Positions 35,801-48,700 of a stretch of DNA of 64,000 nucleotides are shown piece after piece. The position numbers were made by a program, and so were the translations under genes. A model generated the notes under the pieces. The model did no database searches and was not told the DNA's origin. It worked only from the letters and a program-made list of their open reading frames with translations. Origin of the DNA: Gerris lacustris (Eukaryota; Arthropoda; Insecta; Hemiptera; Gerridae); contig OX578278.1 in assembly GCA_951217055.1 (NCBI GenBank), positions 30,641,105-30,705,104 on the forward strand, in the 5' to 3' direction. The stretch's first letter is position 1. Each line of letters begins with the position of its first letter.

Positions 35801-38800
35801 ACATACAAGTACTCGCTTCAGTCAACAGATATCACAGCAGGGTGGTAAGGGAGGCTATTGAGATCGAGAAACAACTGGAGAACTTCAACAGAGAGGATGG
35901 ATTCACTCTCTCCCAGACCTGGAAACCTCAGGTTAACACCTGTGTCTTTGTCGGTGTTTCTTTGTGGAGATGATGCAATCAGGCAGGTGCTGCATTCGTC
36001 GGTGTTCCTTTGTCGGGCAGGTGATGTAATATGTTGAGAAGTGACCACCGCGCTGCTTCTTGCTTTCTGCTTGGCACAGGTGTTAACCAGAGGTTTCCAG
36101 GTCCGGGAGAGAGTGAAACCATCCTCTCTGTTGAAGTTCTCCGGTTGTTTCTCGATTTCAATAGCCTCCCTTACCACCCTGCTGTGATATCTGTTGTCTG
36201 AAGCGAGTACTCGTATATCCTAAAATTTTATAAGATGGCCGGTTTCTTCTGAATGTTGAGCTATCGCTGATCTGTGGTCGTTGTTCTTCTCTGCTCTCAC
36301 GTGTTCTTGAAGGCGGGTTGAGATCAGTCGTCCGGTTTGGCCGATGTAGTTCTTGCCGCAACTGTGCACCTGTGCCAAGCAGAAAACAAGAAGCAGCGCG
36401 GTGGTCACTTCCCACAAAAGATTACCCCGAGTAATGAACTCCCGGGAAATCCAGGTACAATCTACGGTCTAGGAAACCAGTATAAATACGCCATTTTTCT
36501 CTCCAGTAGTCTGTATATCCTGTATTTGCTTCGATGCACCACACCCCTGAAGATGCTTTCAGTAGTGAAAGCAAAACGTCGGACTTCAACCCCTTCGTGA
36601 CGCGGATTTCACCGGAAAACCAAGCTGTTTATGGATGTACTTCACTGTTATATTAAGGTTATTTGTATATTACTTTATTGTTATATTTTATAAACATTAT
36701 TTTAAATAATGTTGATGAGGGTATGTAAAATAAATATATCCAAAGGAAAGAGCTGTGGCAATATTCAAAGTGTTCAAATTTGTAAAGTCGGTAGGAGTGA
36801 GAGTAGGTTTATAGTTTGAGAGCAGTTCGATAACATGTGCCCACAAGTGAATACAACAGTGTACAGATAGCAAATGAAGCCTGGTTGCCTGGTCTCAAGG
36901 TCCCTAGGCTCGCTGTGCTATTGAAGAGGTAGGTTAAATAGAGAGGTGGGGGAACCAAGCTACCTCCTATTCCCCTCATCTATTTCCCTCTCTACGTTCT
37001 CTCCATAATAAAAACAATTAATAGTTATAGCGATCATTAACACTTCATAGCGGTGTCACTGTTGGTTTTACTAAAAAATTGTATTAAAAAAAATGTTTGT
37101 CTCATTGAATAGATGAAGTTAGATTTTTTTCAAAATTCCAATTTTGAATTTGAAGTTCACGTTTACGCAAGTGTTGCGAGCGTACGCTTGGGCGGATAAC
37201 GTTTCCAACAAACTCGTCCTGGGCATTGGTAAAATGAACATGTCTACCAAATTTCATCATAATTGGTTTACTTTTACTCAAGTTAACGTCACACGTTTCA
37301 GACACGTAGAAGGGTTCGCGGACACACAGTCTGACAGACCTACAGACATGAGACCAAAAATGTTTCCTGATGTCTAAAATGATTTCTGTCTTGGAATTTT
37401 TAAAATCAGAAACATAAATTTTTTTCATCCTCAAAAGTAAACACAATGCTTCCGTTACCTTCGGTAAGCTCAGAAGCAAAATCACAGGGAAGTACTAGCA
37501 TGCAAGTACTTTTTAGGGTTTCATATAACCCTTTCGGTACTGTAGAAGTCCTTGGACGTAATTAATAAGTGCCTTAATTAGACTGTAGACATCTATAGAT
37601 GGAAACAAAAAGAGCATCCCACAGCCTACTTACGTCTATGGACATTTGAGGTTTTTTTAAGCATATTTATAAATGGAAGCCTTACTAGAAGGAGGATTTT
37701 GACAAAATTTGGCATACATGTTCAGAAAAATCATACCCCGAGGCGAAATCGAGAAATAATTTTAGCTTATAATTTGGGGGCGCTACCTCCCAAAAACTCC
37801 TAAAAAATGTGAAAAAAAATTATTTCTTGAAAACTGTTCCGGCGAGATTGATTAAAAAATTCTAAACAGTAGTCCATTTAGATACGAATCTAACGATATA
37901 AGCCGTTTTCCCGAGACAAATCTAGTTCCTGAGAAAATAGCTTTAAACTCGGACGGAGAGAAGCAGGGTTCGAATTCCCCGCTGAGGAGAAATTATTTCT
38001 ATGATAAATGGTTATTTTTATGATAGGTACATTTTTATATAATGTCCAATAATAATTAAATGTACCAGTTTTGGTTTTACTAACCTGATTGACTAGAAGT
38101 TATCCTACATTATATTAGTTATTTTCAGAATAATATTAATTGAATCTTTGCGATTCTCACCATTTCTTCCTAAAATTAGGATTCAATTAATATTATTCTG
38201 AAAATAACTAATATAATGTAGGATAACTTCTAGCCAATCAGGTTAGTAAAACCAAAACTTTTTATATGTTAAAAGTACAGTGTAACCCCTCTTAACCGGC
38301 CACGGATAACCGGTCCTCGGATTAACCGGCCTATTATATTATTATTATTATTATTTTTTTTTTTTTTTTTTTTTTTTTGTACAACTTTAGTAGTATCACT
38401 ATAGTCGATGCAGATACAATTAAAATAAAAAACAAAATATTTGATGGCAGGTGGCTCAAACATTGATTGTTTGACAACATTTCCAGGGAAATAAAGGGGG
38501 GTCACGTGACGTTGATGTAGTGGACAAAATAGGAGCGCGTTTGATTCTATGACTACATATTTCTAGGAATCAATTAACATCTCTGTGATTCCTTTTTCTT
38601 CACCTGTTGCTTTGTCGGAGCCTTTCTCCGAATTTCGTTTGAACAAATTTCTTGAGGATAAGAGGAGAGAGGACGTTACTCACTCAGTTGTGTGCTTGCC
38701 TTATCAAAAAATAAGTTATAAAAAAATTAGGTAATAAAATAAGGTGCAAAAACGTCTTAATTGTTTTTTTATTCATGACATATGATAAAATATATAGGTT

Positions 38801-41800
38801 CTTTTTGATTGGTTCTATTTTTCACGAGAACCTCGGATCAACCGGTCAAACGGGTAACCGGCCAGGTCCTGGTCCCGACCAGGCCGGTTAAGAGGGGTTA
38901 CACTGTAGTAGTAATCATTATCTTTAAAAATTTGTTAATGTCTTGTCCAGAGAATATTTATAATTGTAAAATCTAACATCTAAATAAATTTTGATTCCAG
39001 CTTGAGAATGACCCAAGGAGGGGTCGAAATATTGCAAAAGTGAGTTTTTATTTCCTTAATGGACCCGGGTAACCACTGCAGAAAAAGAAAATAAATATAT
39101 AATAAATAATTTTACTGAAAAGATGAGGTTAGTTTATATTTTATTTTATATTATTTTTATTGTTATTATTATGAGGTAGGTATATTCTTTTCCACAAAAT
39201 AATAATTATTTTTTTATACAATTGATGTTTAATGCTTAATAAGATAATATTATTAATATTAAAATTGACTTTTAATATGACGTGATTTTTATACAGTAGG
39301 TTGTTTTAGACAGTTAATGTTTTATATTATCCTATTATGTTTTGTAAAAGTGTAACTATCATTAGTGTAAGTTTTTAAATAAATTATATTTTTCTTTACT
39401 AACAAAATATGATACAGGGTGTCCCACCTAATATGAGCTAATCAATATCTCCGGAACTACTGCAAGAAGAAAGACGCGGTTTACTGGGTTCTATGTTAAC
39501 TTAAAATGCATTTACAGAAAAAATTCTAAGCACTTTGAGCACTAAAATGCTCTGCAGCGGTACTTAAAATAAGAAAAAGTTAGTAAGAAGACATATGTTT
39601 AAGGCTAGAGTTAGATTCTGTGTATTAAAATAAGAACTTTTTACTCTTGGAATTTTTTCTTGAAGCATTATTTTGGACTGCATAGGAAGCATTAAAATTT
39701 GAGTTTTCTACTCAAGTTTTACGGCTAAAATAATGGGTCTAAGAAAAAATTTAAAAAAATAAAAAGTTCTTATTTTGAGCCATAAAATTTAAATTTATTT
39801 CTTAAAGAATAAATTACAAGTTTGAGCCATAAAATTGAAATCTATTTCTTAAAGAATAAATTATAAGATAAGATAGATAGAATAGATGTAGATTTAAGGT
39901 TTCAAAATAAGACATTTTTATTCTTAAAATTTTTTCCCTTCAGTTGAAAACTCAAATCCTTAAACTTTAGTGCTTTCAAGAGGTCAAAATAATGCCAGAG
40001 AGAATAAAAAGTTCTTATTTTGAGCCATATCATCTAAATCCAGTCTTTAAAATATGTTCCTATTCACTTTATACTTATTTTAAGTACTGCTTTTTTTAAG
40101 TGCTCTAAGTTCTTAAAATTGTTTTGTAGACGCATTTTAAGTTAACATAGAACCGGGCAAAAAGCGTCATTCAATCTGCAGTAGTTCCGGAGATATTGAA
40201 TGGTTCATGTTAGGTGGGACACCCTGCATATGCATATAATACAGGAGATTTTGTGAATTTGCTTCCGAGCTTACCGAAGGTAAGCTCGGAAGCAAATTCA
40301 CATAGCTTCCGTTACCGAAGGTAACGGAAGCTATGTGATCGTTCTGAAGAACGAAAACATTTTAGGTCTCCGATTTCAAAAATTCCAAGACAGAAATCCG
40401 TTTCAGACATCAGAGAACATTTTTGGTCCCGTGTCTGTCGGTTGGTCCGTCAGTCTGTCGTTCAATTTTTGCGAACCAACATATCTTAAAAACTACCCAT
40501 ACCACATCATACCATATATTATAAATTAACTATAATATATGGTATGATAAAAGGATCTGTGTTGTTGTGCTGCTGGGTTGCATTGCTATATAATACAAGT
40601 AGAAAACCTGATGAAACTTCATCCCACTTGATATTCTATTTTACCTTTTTTGGTTCCAAGCTTACCAAAGGTAGTTGAAGCATTGTGATTTTTCTGAAAA
40701 ACGAAATTTTTGTATGTCTCTGATTTCTATAATCCTGGGCAGAAGTCCGTTTCAGACATCAGGGAACATTTTTAATCTGGCGTCTGTCTGTCATTTAACA
40801 TTTTTGCTAACCAACATCTCTTAAAAACTTCTTGTCTGATTTTAATAAAATTTGGATGGTAGGTCATAATTAGCTCATTGTTGGTCCCATATAAGTTTCA
40901 ACCTTCTGCGCTAATTTGTTTCTCTTCCACATGCGCACATACATACATTTATTTACTCCTACAGCTTCAAAAGTACTTATCTGATTTGTATGAAACTTTT
41001 ATAGTTTATTGAAAGTAGCCCGCAGATAGCCCTAGATTAATTTGAACCGTCTGCGCTCTTTAACTTTTGCTAAATTGATACATTAATTTATGTAAAAAAT
41101 CCAAACAATTTTGACAGATTAAAAAAAACAGGGGAAACAATTAGACAAATTAAAGAATAATGGCTTGTAAAATTATAAATTCAATAAAGTACGTGATAGT
41201 ACAATGCGAGGAAGCTATGTGCCACACCAATTGGCATATTTTTTCTATCATAGAATAATGTTTTTGCAATTTCTTACAAACTTATAATAATCAAACTGTT
41301 CAAACAGTATGCACTGGGAAGCTACAAGCTCTTAAAAACATACAAAACGAGGCCCTGCGAAGGTGCCTTGGATACTTAAAGTGTACCCCGATACCAGTAA
41401 TATATGCTGAAGCCAACGAATTTGCCACCAGAATATAGAATGCTGCTCCTAGCTTCTAGATTCGTAATTAGGAATTATGCAATAGGAAATAACGTCTCGA
41501 GGAAAATAGCTGAACTTGCAGAAAAAGTATTAACCCAACCGTACTGGAGTAAAAAGACTGAACCACCTCTCGCCGAGGCTTACACACTAGTTCCGGATAT
41601 TCTCATGAAAACACAGCTACTCCATCGTTATCCTTATCATCAGATCAATTACGAGGCTATAACGCACAAAATTAAAGTCAGTTTTATGGATGATTTCGGC
41701 AAAATTCCAAAAGAAAACAGGAATCAACTTTTCTGGGAAGAAGTAAATAATAGATGGGCAGATGCTGAATATTTTTTTACTGATGGTTCGAAAACCAGTA

Positions 41801-42707
41801 ATAGGACCGGATGCGCCTACATTAATTACACCAAAGAAATGATGCAGAGCTACATAATAGAAGAAGAACACTCAATATATTCTGCCGAATTAATTGCGAT
41901 AAAAGCGACTCTCCAATATATACTTGACAACGAAACCTGCACAAAAGCGATCATCTTCACTGACAGTCAAAGCGCGGTTAGTGCTTTAAAACATATTTCA
42001 TTTCAAAAGTTGCACTCACAAAGCCACCTGGTAATTCAAATAGCAGAATTGATTCACAACAGCTATCTATTACGTAAAGATGTTACCGTGGTTTGGCTGA
42101 AAGGTCATTTAGGAATAACACCGAATGACATGGCTGATACTTTAGCGAGGGAGGGGGATTACGAAAGTGAAAACCTAAAGTACAACTTAACAATAATGGA
42201 CTCAATAAATCAAGCTAAACATCGAGTTAAAAAAAAATGGATAGATGAATTCAAAGGTGATAACAGAACACGGAATTATAGAAGAATAGAGCCCACCCTG
42301 AGGTCCAAACCATGGTTCGCAGAGGTAAAAGGAAAGAACTTGGTGAGCGTGATAAATAGACTAAGATGCAACCACGGAATCTGCCCCAAGTACCTAAAGA
42401 TGATCGGAAGAAGCTCCTCAGATATGTGTGACAGATGTAATGAAGTCGGAGATCTAGAGCATTTAATTATGAAGTGTACAAAGTACAGAGATAGTAGGGA
42501 GAGATTGCTCCACAGCATCTCAGATAAAATAAAACAACCAGTTCTTTATAAAAGCATTCTTCAAAGCAATAATATCCTTGTGTTTCGTGAAATATACAAT
42601 TTTCTAAATAGTGAACAAATAAAAATTTAAATTAATAGGAAAACGAGCAAATAAAAAACATTAATACTTGTATGGCTGTATAGTTGAAAAGCTAATGCCA
42701 ACACACA

Positions 42708-42742
<35 letters not shown>

Positions 42743-45700
42743 AACTGTTTGTCAAACTGACAATTGTATTTCTTTTATATCGTAATTTAACTTGTTTATA
42801 TATGAAATAATTTAACATAAGTGAACTTAAATTTTAAAAATCAAATAACATAAGTATCCTAGAAAGAATATTAAGTATGTGTGTATTTTTAATCCAAAAT
42901 AATAATAATTACAAAGTATTAATATGATAAATCTATGAAATTGTAGTATACATTGATGTGCCTTACTTACTAAATAACATAAACTAAGTTAATCTACTAA
43001 CATAATGATAACAACTATTTTCCACCTTAACTTCTAACAAACTAAAGAGTTAGGTATTGAACTACCCATATATAACCAATAATATAATATAACTAAAGTA
43101 ATATAAAAGGAGAGGGGAGAAAGGAAAAGAAAACAACACCAAAAATTAAATTTAAAACAGAAAATAATAACAATAACCCAAGCTGAAGAGGTGCTGCTAC
43201 CTTTCAGCCACAGGTAGAAAGAGGAATAAAAAAATAAAATAATTACTACTTTCCCTAGACTATACTATAAAATATACATTATGGTGTAATTTAAAAAAAG
43301 CAAGCGTGATTGTGAAGTATAACTAGAAAGTAATTAAATATCTAGATAATGAAAATGCAGTTTATTAGATGTAGGAAGGATTAAGGTTTATTATAAATAG
43401 AGGTACATGCCTAAACTAATTGAAACAATAAATTATTTGCTTTTAACACAAAAATACACAATGCTAAAGAAGAAGAAAATAAACTGTTATTTCGTCGGTG
43501 TAATTCTAATACCTCGTAACCCAAAAGACACAACCTTTACATGAGAGCAAAAAAAGTTCCTATTGATTGAAAAAAACTGATTAATTTGTTTTAATTATTG
43601 GTAATTTCTTTTATTATATTCAAACTGACAATTGTATTTCTTTTATATCGTAATTTAATTTGTTTATGAAAATAAAAAGTGGGTTATGAGGTATTGAATT
43701 TTGGAATTTTGTAGAACTGTGGCTTACGAGTTATTCCTTTTTTGGTTTACGAGGTATTTATTAGCAATTATATAAAATAGTTGGGTTTAATTATGGCCAG
43801 GTTGGGTTACGAGATATTTCTTGATGAAAAACCTCATAACCCACACAGCTTGCAGACAGTGTTGTCAAGTAGCGATGGGTTACAAGATATTTCTTCGAAG
43901 AAATATTTCGAAATCCAAGAACTGTACCAGTTTTGGATACGAGGTGTTTTTTAACAGGGTATAGCACTAAATCCAATCCCCTGCAGCTTACGAGTATTCA
44001 AGTGAGTTTTTCAATCGATTCAGCATACTTTTTACCATGGGAATAGCTCATAACCCAAGAATAAAAAAAAGTAGGTTACAAGGTACAGTGAAATTTGCTT
44101 ATAACGAACCGGATACAGCGATATTCCGGGTATAACAATTGCAATCAATGCATTTGGTTGGTTTCCTATATAACATGCAATGATTAAGTTCGGATATAAC
44201 GATAATTCGGGGAAAGCAATCTCATTTTAGAATTCAAATTGGTCATGCCATTAGCCTATAACGATGTAAGGAATTTTATCTACGATTGATACGAAATATA
44301 AACATTATATCTTTGTTTAGATGCGTAGAAATGGGACCTATTGCGTTAAGATGTCGAATAAAACGCGCCGTTCATTATATATTCTGAAAAAATTTAAAAA
44401 TAATTGAACGTTTAGAATGTGGTGTTTCGAACAAATATCTCTGTCGGGAACTAGGAATAAGTCAATCAACCCTGTCTACCATTTGGAAGAAAAAGGACCA
44501 AATAATATTTTCAAAAAGACATATTACATCTTGCAAGAGATTGCGTCATCATCAGGACGTAGAACAGGCTCTCCTAGACTGGTTTAAAATGTAACGTTCT
44601 AAGAACATTCCGATACTTCAAGATATAAGCTTTTTAAGAAAACAGATTTCGAATGTTCATTTTTGTACTATAATGTGTATTTTTTTTTAAATCCTATTTG
44701 TTAATACATTGCAGATTTGCATTTGCACATTAACATTATTATTTCGTTCATCTTTTGTTTTATATCGGATATAACAATCTGTTTTACTAGGTCCCTTGAA
44801 GATAGTTATAAGCGAATTTCACTGTATTAGAATTACACCGACGATTTGTTTTTAACAGAACTAATATGACTAAAACACATTTGTTTATCTTTTATTCTGT
44901 CTAATCAAAGACCGTATACTCACAAAATAAATTGTCATCTTAAAACTGTAAAATTAAATAACTAAGTATAATAATTAAATTTAATGTAATCCTACCATAG
45001 TAGAATTATAAAATTTTATCATGGGAGATTAATTCATTTGATTAAATAGGTAAGACAATCATTTGGTACACCTGGTGATAAGTAGCTAGCAGGTTTGTCA
45101 ATATAGCGTAAACAAACTGGTTCCCGGTACAGGTAGCCACCCTTCCTTGGGCTATTGTAAGACGCTAGCTGGGTAAAATGCAATAACATCTTGGATGGTT
45201 TGTTAGTGGTAAGAAAGAGTAGAGATGGCAATTTCTGGATGTTTTTAATTTTGGTCATGTGCCAAACGCAACATGACAAAACTCACAAATGTTTTGAAAC
45301 CTCGAAAAAAAAGTATGTCTTGGCGGGAAAGGGAAAATAGTGTAAAGAAGTTGGGTACCTGTCTCTGGCAGGCTCGAGAGAGGATTCATCGCTGGCCAGA
45401 CTGGTGAGGGAGTGGTTAAACTTCTGCTGAGCCCACTGGGCCTTCACTTCGTCCTGAACCCTCTTCTTCAACTCCTCCACACGCTGCCTCTCTTCTTGTA
45501 TAACAAGGCTTCCTACACAAACAAAATTCTAATTGGTCAAGTCCAAGATAAATTCTATTGTTGGGGGAGTAGAGTTGTGGCACAATTGTCTGAAACAGTA
45601 TCAAACTGGGGTACTTATCAAATTGTAGGTATACATCATACTGATTCTGCAGTGACCACTTAGTAGCTAATGATAGTGATAACTTTCTTACATAATTTTT

Positions 45701-48700
45701 TATTTAATTATAATAAAGTATTTTAATAAGCTTATTTTACTATAAGAAAACAAAAATAACACAATATTATAGTCGCCAAAAGTAAAAAAAATATTATTAT
45801 TAATTATTAATAAAAATATTATTATTAAGAGGCCGGTGCCAATGAAAGTTACCTTGCTTAGCCATGTGTAGATGCCTGTTCCTCTCAATTTCTTGGAGAG
45901 ATCTGATGGTTTTCCTTCCTAGAGAGTTACATGACATGTCTATGGGGGTGGTGGAAGTGACTCTGCTGATGCGATCCAAGTCATCCACACTCGCTCCACT
46001 GCGAACCCTCACCACTTCCTGAACAGTCAAACCAGCACATAATTTCTTCCTTCCCAACATTAGTTCAGAAAACAATTGGTTCTAAGGTCAAGGATGGTTT
46101 AGTGCACTCATCTGTCTAATAGTCAGCAAGTTATTTGCAAATAAAACTTTAAGTTACAAAGATTAAATATCTTATTGCATGGATCCTCTTCCTAAGGGAT
46201 TGTGAGCAGCATCAGTAAGCAAGAACCGATTACTAACAGAGAACTTATTCTGTGGAATGAAACAGAATAACTGATTAAAGTTAAATTGTGCTATTAATGA
46301 TTTAAATATTACCTTGTATGTAATGTACGAGTAATTTTCTGTTTTCTATTAGTAAAAATAAAAAAATTGGTATTTATTATTATTGTATCAACTGTGTTCT
46401 GTAATTCCTTGATACCCATGGGATTTACCAGCCCTGTCCAACTCCCCAGGGTGGGGGTTTGCCCAAGTTTGCCATCATTGGCTTGATGGTGATGCGCTCC
46501 CAGCAACATCAAAAAGTGGAACTAATAGGATAAACAAACTACAAACGAAAACTTGTAATCACCATTTTCTTTTAACCGACTCCAACTTGTGTCTCATGTC
46601 TTCTTGTGTTCTTATCATAAAGTTTTTGTTTTCTACTTCTTTCAGAATGTCTTCTCTTGTGATGTATTTGGCTGTTCAAGTAAATAACCTTTGGTGAAAT
46701 GCTTTCGCTGACCTCAGAATAAAATAAGGTAGGTTAGTTATTAATATAATTTTTTGTAAATCTGATGTTAATGCCTCGCTCAAAAGTACTGTTTTTACAA
46801 AAGGGATGTAATCTTTCAAATGTATAAATGATACAAATATACTGTTTCAGTAATAGGTTAAACACGTTAATTGTAATAACTATCCCTGTTTTGGGTAGCT
46901 GATGTCAAGTTCAGTTATCCAGCCGAGTTTTTTTTTTTTAGATTAAAAAACATTACTTAATTACAGACAGTGCTTTCAACTTTGTTCAAGGTTCGATTCT
47001 GTCCTTAGGACAGCGGGGTCAGAAATATTGAAAAAATCAAGATTTTTTAATGTGGGGTCAGAAAATTAAGATTTTTATTATATGAGGTACCTGCTTTTAG
47101 GATTGATATTTTTTAAACAAATATTATTACATAGTTGCATTATTTGTACACAAAATATATTCTTTACATTTGTGCTGAATTTAGCTCTTACTCTAATTTT
47201 TATATGAGAGGGTTATGTTTATGAGGTTCAGTCAAATAAAACAACATAATTTAGGTTTTCACTAAATTTATTAGCATCATCAGAGTATAAAACAATAAGT
47301 AGATTATATTAGATTAATGAGTGAGAGAACGCCCATGCCAGGAATTTGAGGAAAAAATGTTGTGTGGGCCATAAGTTCTATTTTTTATTTTATCTATATT
47401 TGTTTTTATTTTGCAGATGGTAGTTGCAACCCACTGAAGGAACTTAAAAATCAGTATGGACCTTACTTGCCCTGCAAGTGGACAGAAGTGTTTTTAGGAG
47501 GTATTAGTCCCTCAAAATGTGCATAAAGCATTTTTAAACCCTTCCCCGTTAAAAAAAAGACTAACAAATAATATTCACTAAATTTCATTCACTAACATTA
47601 AATTCAACCAAATTTCTGTAAATTGACTTTTCCTTTTATGATAAGGGTATTTTTACTGCTTAACTATGTATTAAAACATTGTATTTAACCTTATTGTATC
47701 ATTTGTACGAATAAAACAGTTGTTTTATTATTTTATTTCTATAATATTTATTTTTTAACCCTTCCAAATATGTTTAGTAAGATTTATTTTAGAAGTTGGT
47801 TGTGTTCTACTAAATACTGAGGGAATGTTGGAAATCCTTAACATAATTATGAAATAATGACATTTTCATTTTTCAGGAATAGAAAAAATTAGAATAATTG
47901 ATAAAGTTAAAATTCTTCAAAAATTCAATTTGCTGAATTCCTAATTTTTATTACAGTAGAGTCTCGATAATCCGGGTTTGACGGGACCGGACCCAGTCCG
48001 GATTACCGAAAGTCCGGATTAAACGGAATCAGTTTTAAAATGTCTGTAAAATAAGTTTTAGCAGGGTAAAACTATTAAAATCTATGTTTTTACCGTAAAA
48101 ATTACTTTTATTAGTCTCCAAAACATGCTTGTACAACGTAGGTCCACTATTTAAGTTAAGAGCTGTTCTGTCACCAGTCCGAATATCAAATGAATTTAAA
48201 TAAAATTACAATCTATTACGCAGGCAGCAGGTATAGAAGGGACATCCTGAGAAGAACTTCCTGTGTTCCGATATGAAATTCGAGGAACGATAATCATTTC
48301 ACAAAAAGTTGAGACATTAAACATTGGCGGCTGGGCGAAATTTCTTGGAACTGCGTTGAGCCGCAGCTATATGTTTCAAAACCCTCTCCCCATCTCAGTC
48401 ACATAAAATTGTATTTATTGGAATTGACTACCTTTATAATATTATCTTCCGCCCCTTACATTTCTATGGAACCGAAACAGATTTATCGATGTTCTTACTT
48501 ATTCCTAATTATTCTAAATCTGCTTAATTTTAACAAAAATACTGGGTATTCCTCGGGTTAGAAGGTTGGAATATACACCTGTAAACTATACTAGGAACAA
48601 TTTTATACATTTTTAATAGACAATAAAAGTAGAAACTCCAATTATCTTTTTCATAAATCTGAACAGGCCCTGGTTCCAATTTGCACATAGTTTTTGGCCC

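Larger units (their letters stand above)
35574..36633. mobile_element. Penelope-like element fragment with inverted ends
   Basis: A block about 1.06 kb long bounded by a 52-base inverted repeat (35574-35625 and 36582-36633, nine or so differences) that contains the GACTTCAACCCCTT motif. Inside are two GIY-YIG endonuclease coding pieces in opposite directions. A GIY-YIG domain after reverse transcriptase is the hallmark of Penelope-like elements, and terminal pieces in inverted order are known in that group. The reverse transcriptase is absent. A 41-base inner inverted repeat (36041-36081 and 36366-36406) flanks the minus copy, so at least two inversion steps are needed to explain the layout. 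Confidence 0.72.
43492..44844. mobile_element. TIR element interrupted by a Tigger insertion
   Basis: Left end TCGTCGGTGTAATTCTAATA (43492) and right end, split by the insertion at its TA, TTAGAATTACACCGACGA (44827-44844). The interior repeats GGGTTACGAGGTATTTCTT-like phrases at about 43679, 43729, 43798, 43872, 43934 and 43986 in both directions, so it may be subterminal-repeat rich. Without the Tigger element the unit is about 612 bases. Confidence 0.7.

Noticed and set aside
46559..46671. Minus-strand open frame reading YITREDILKEVENKNFMIR and on to KRKW before a stop, as a PHLDB exon
   Set aside because: Its acceptor is weak and its phase does not fit between exons E and F. The Lys/Glu-rich reading is expected from AT-rich DNA, and the plus strand offers a better splice site here.
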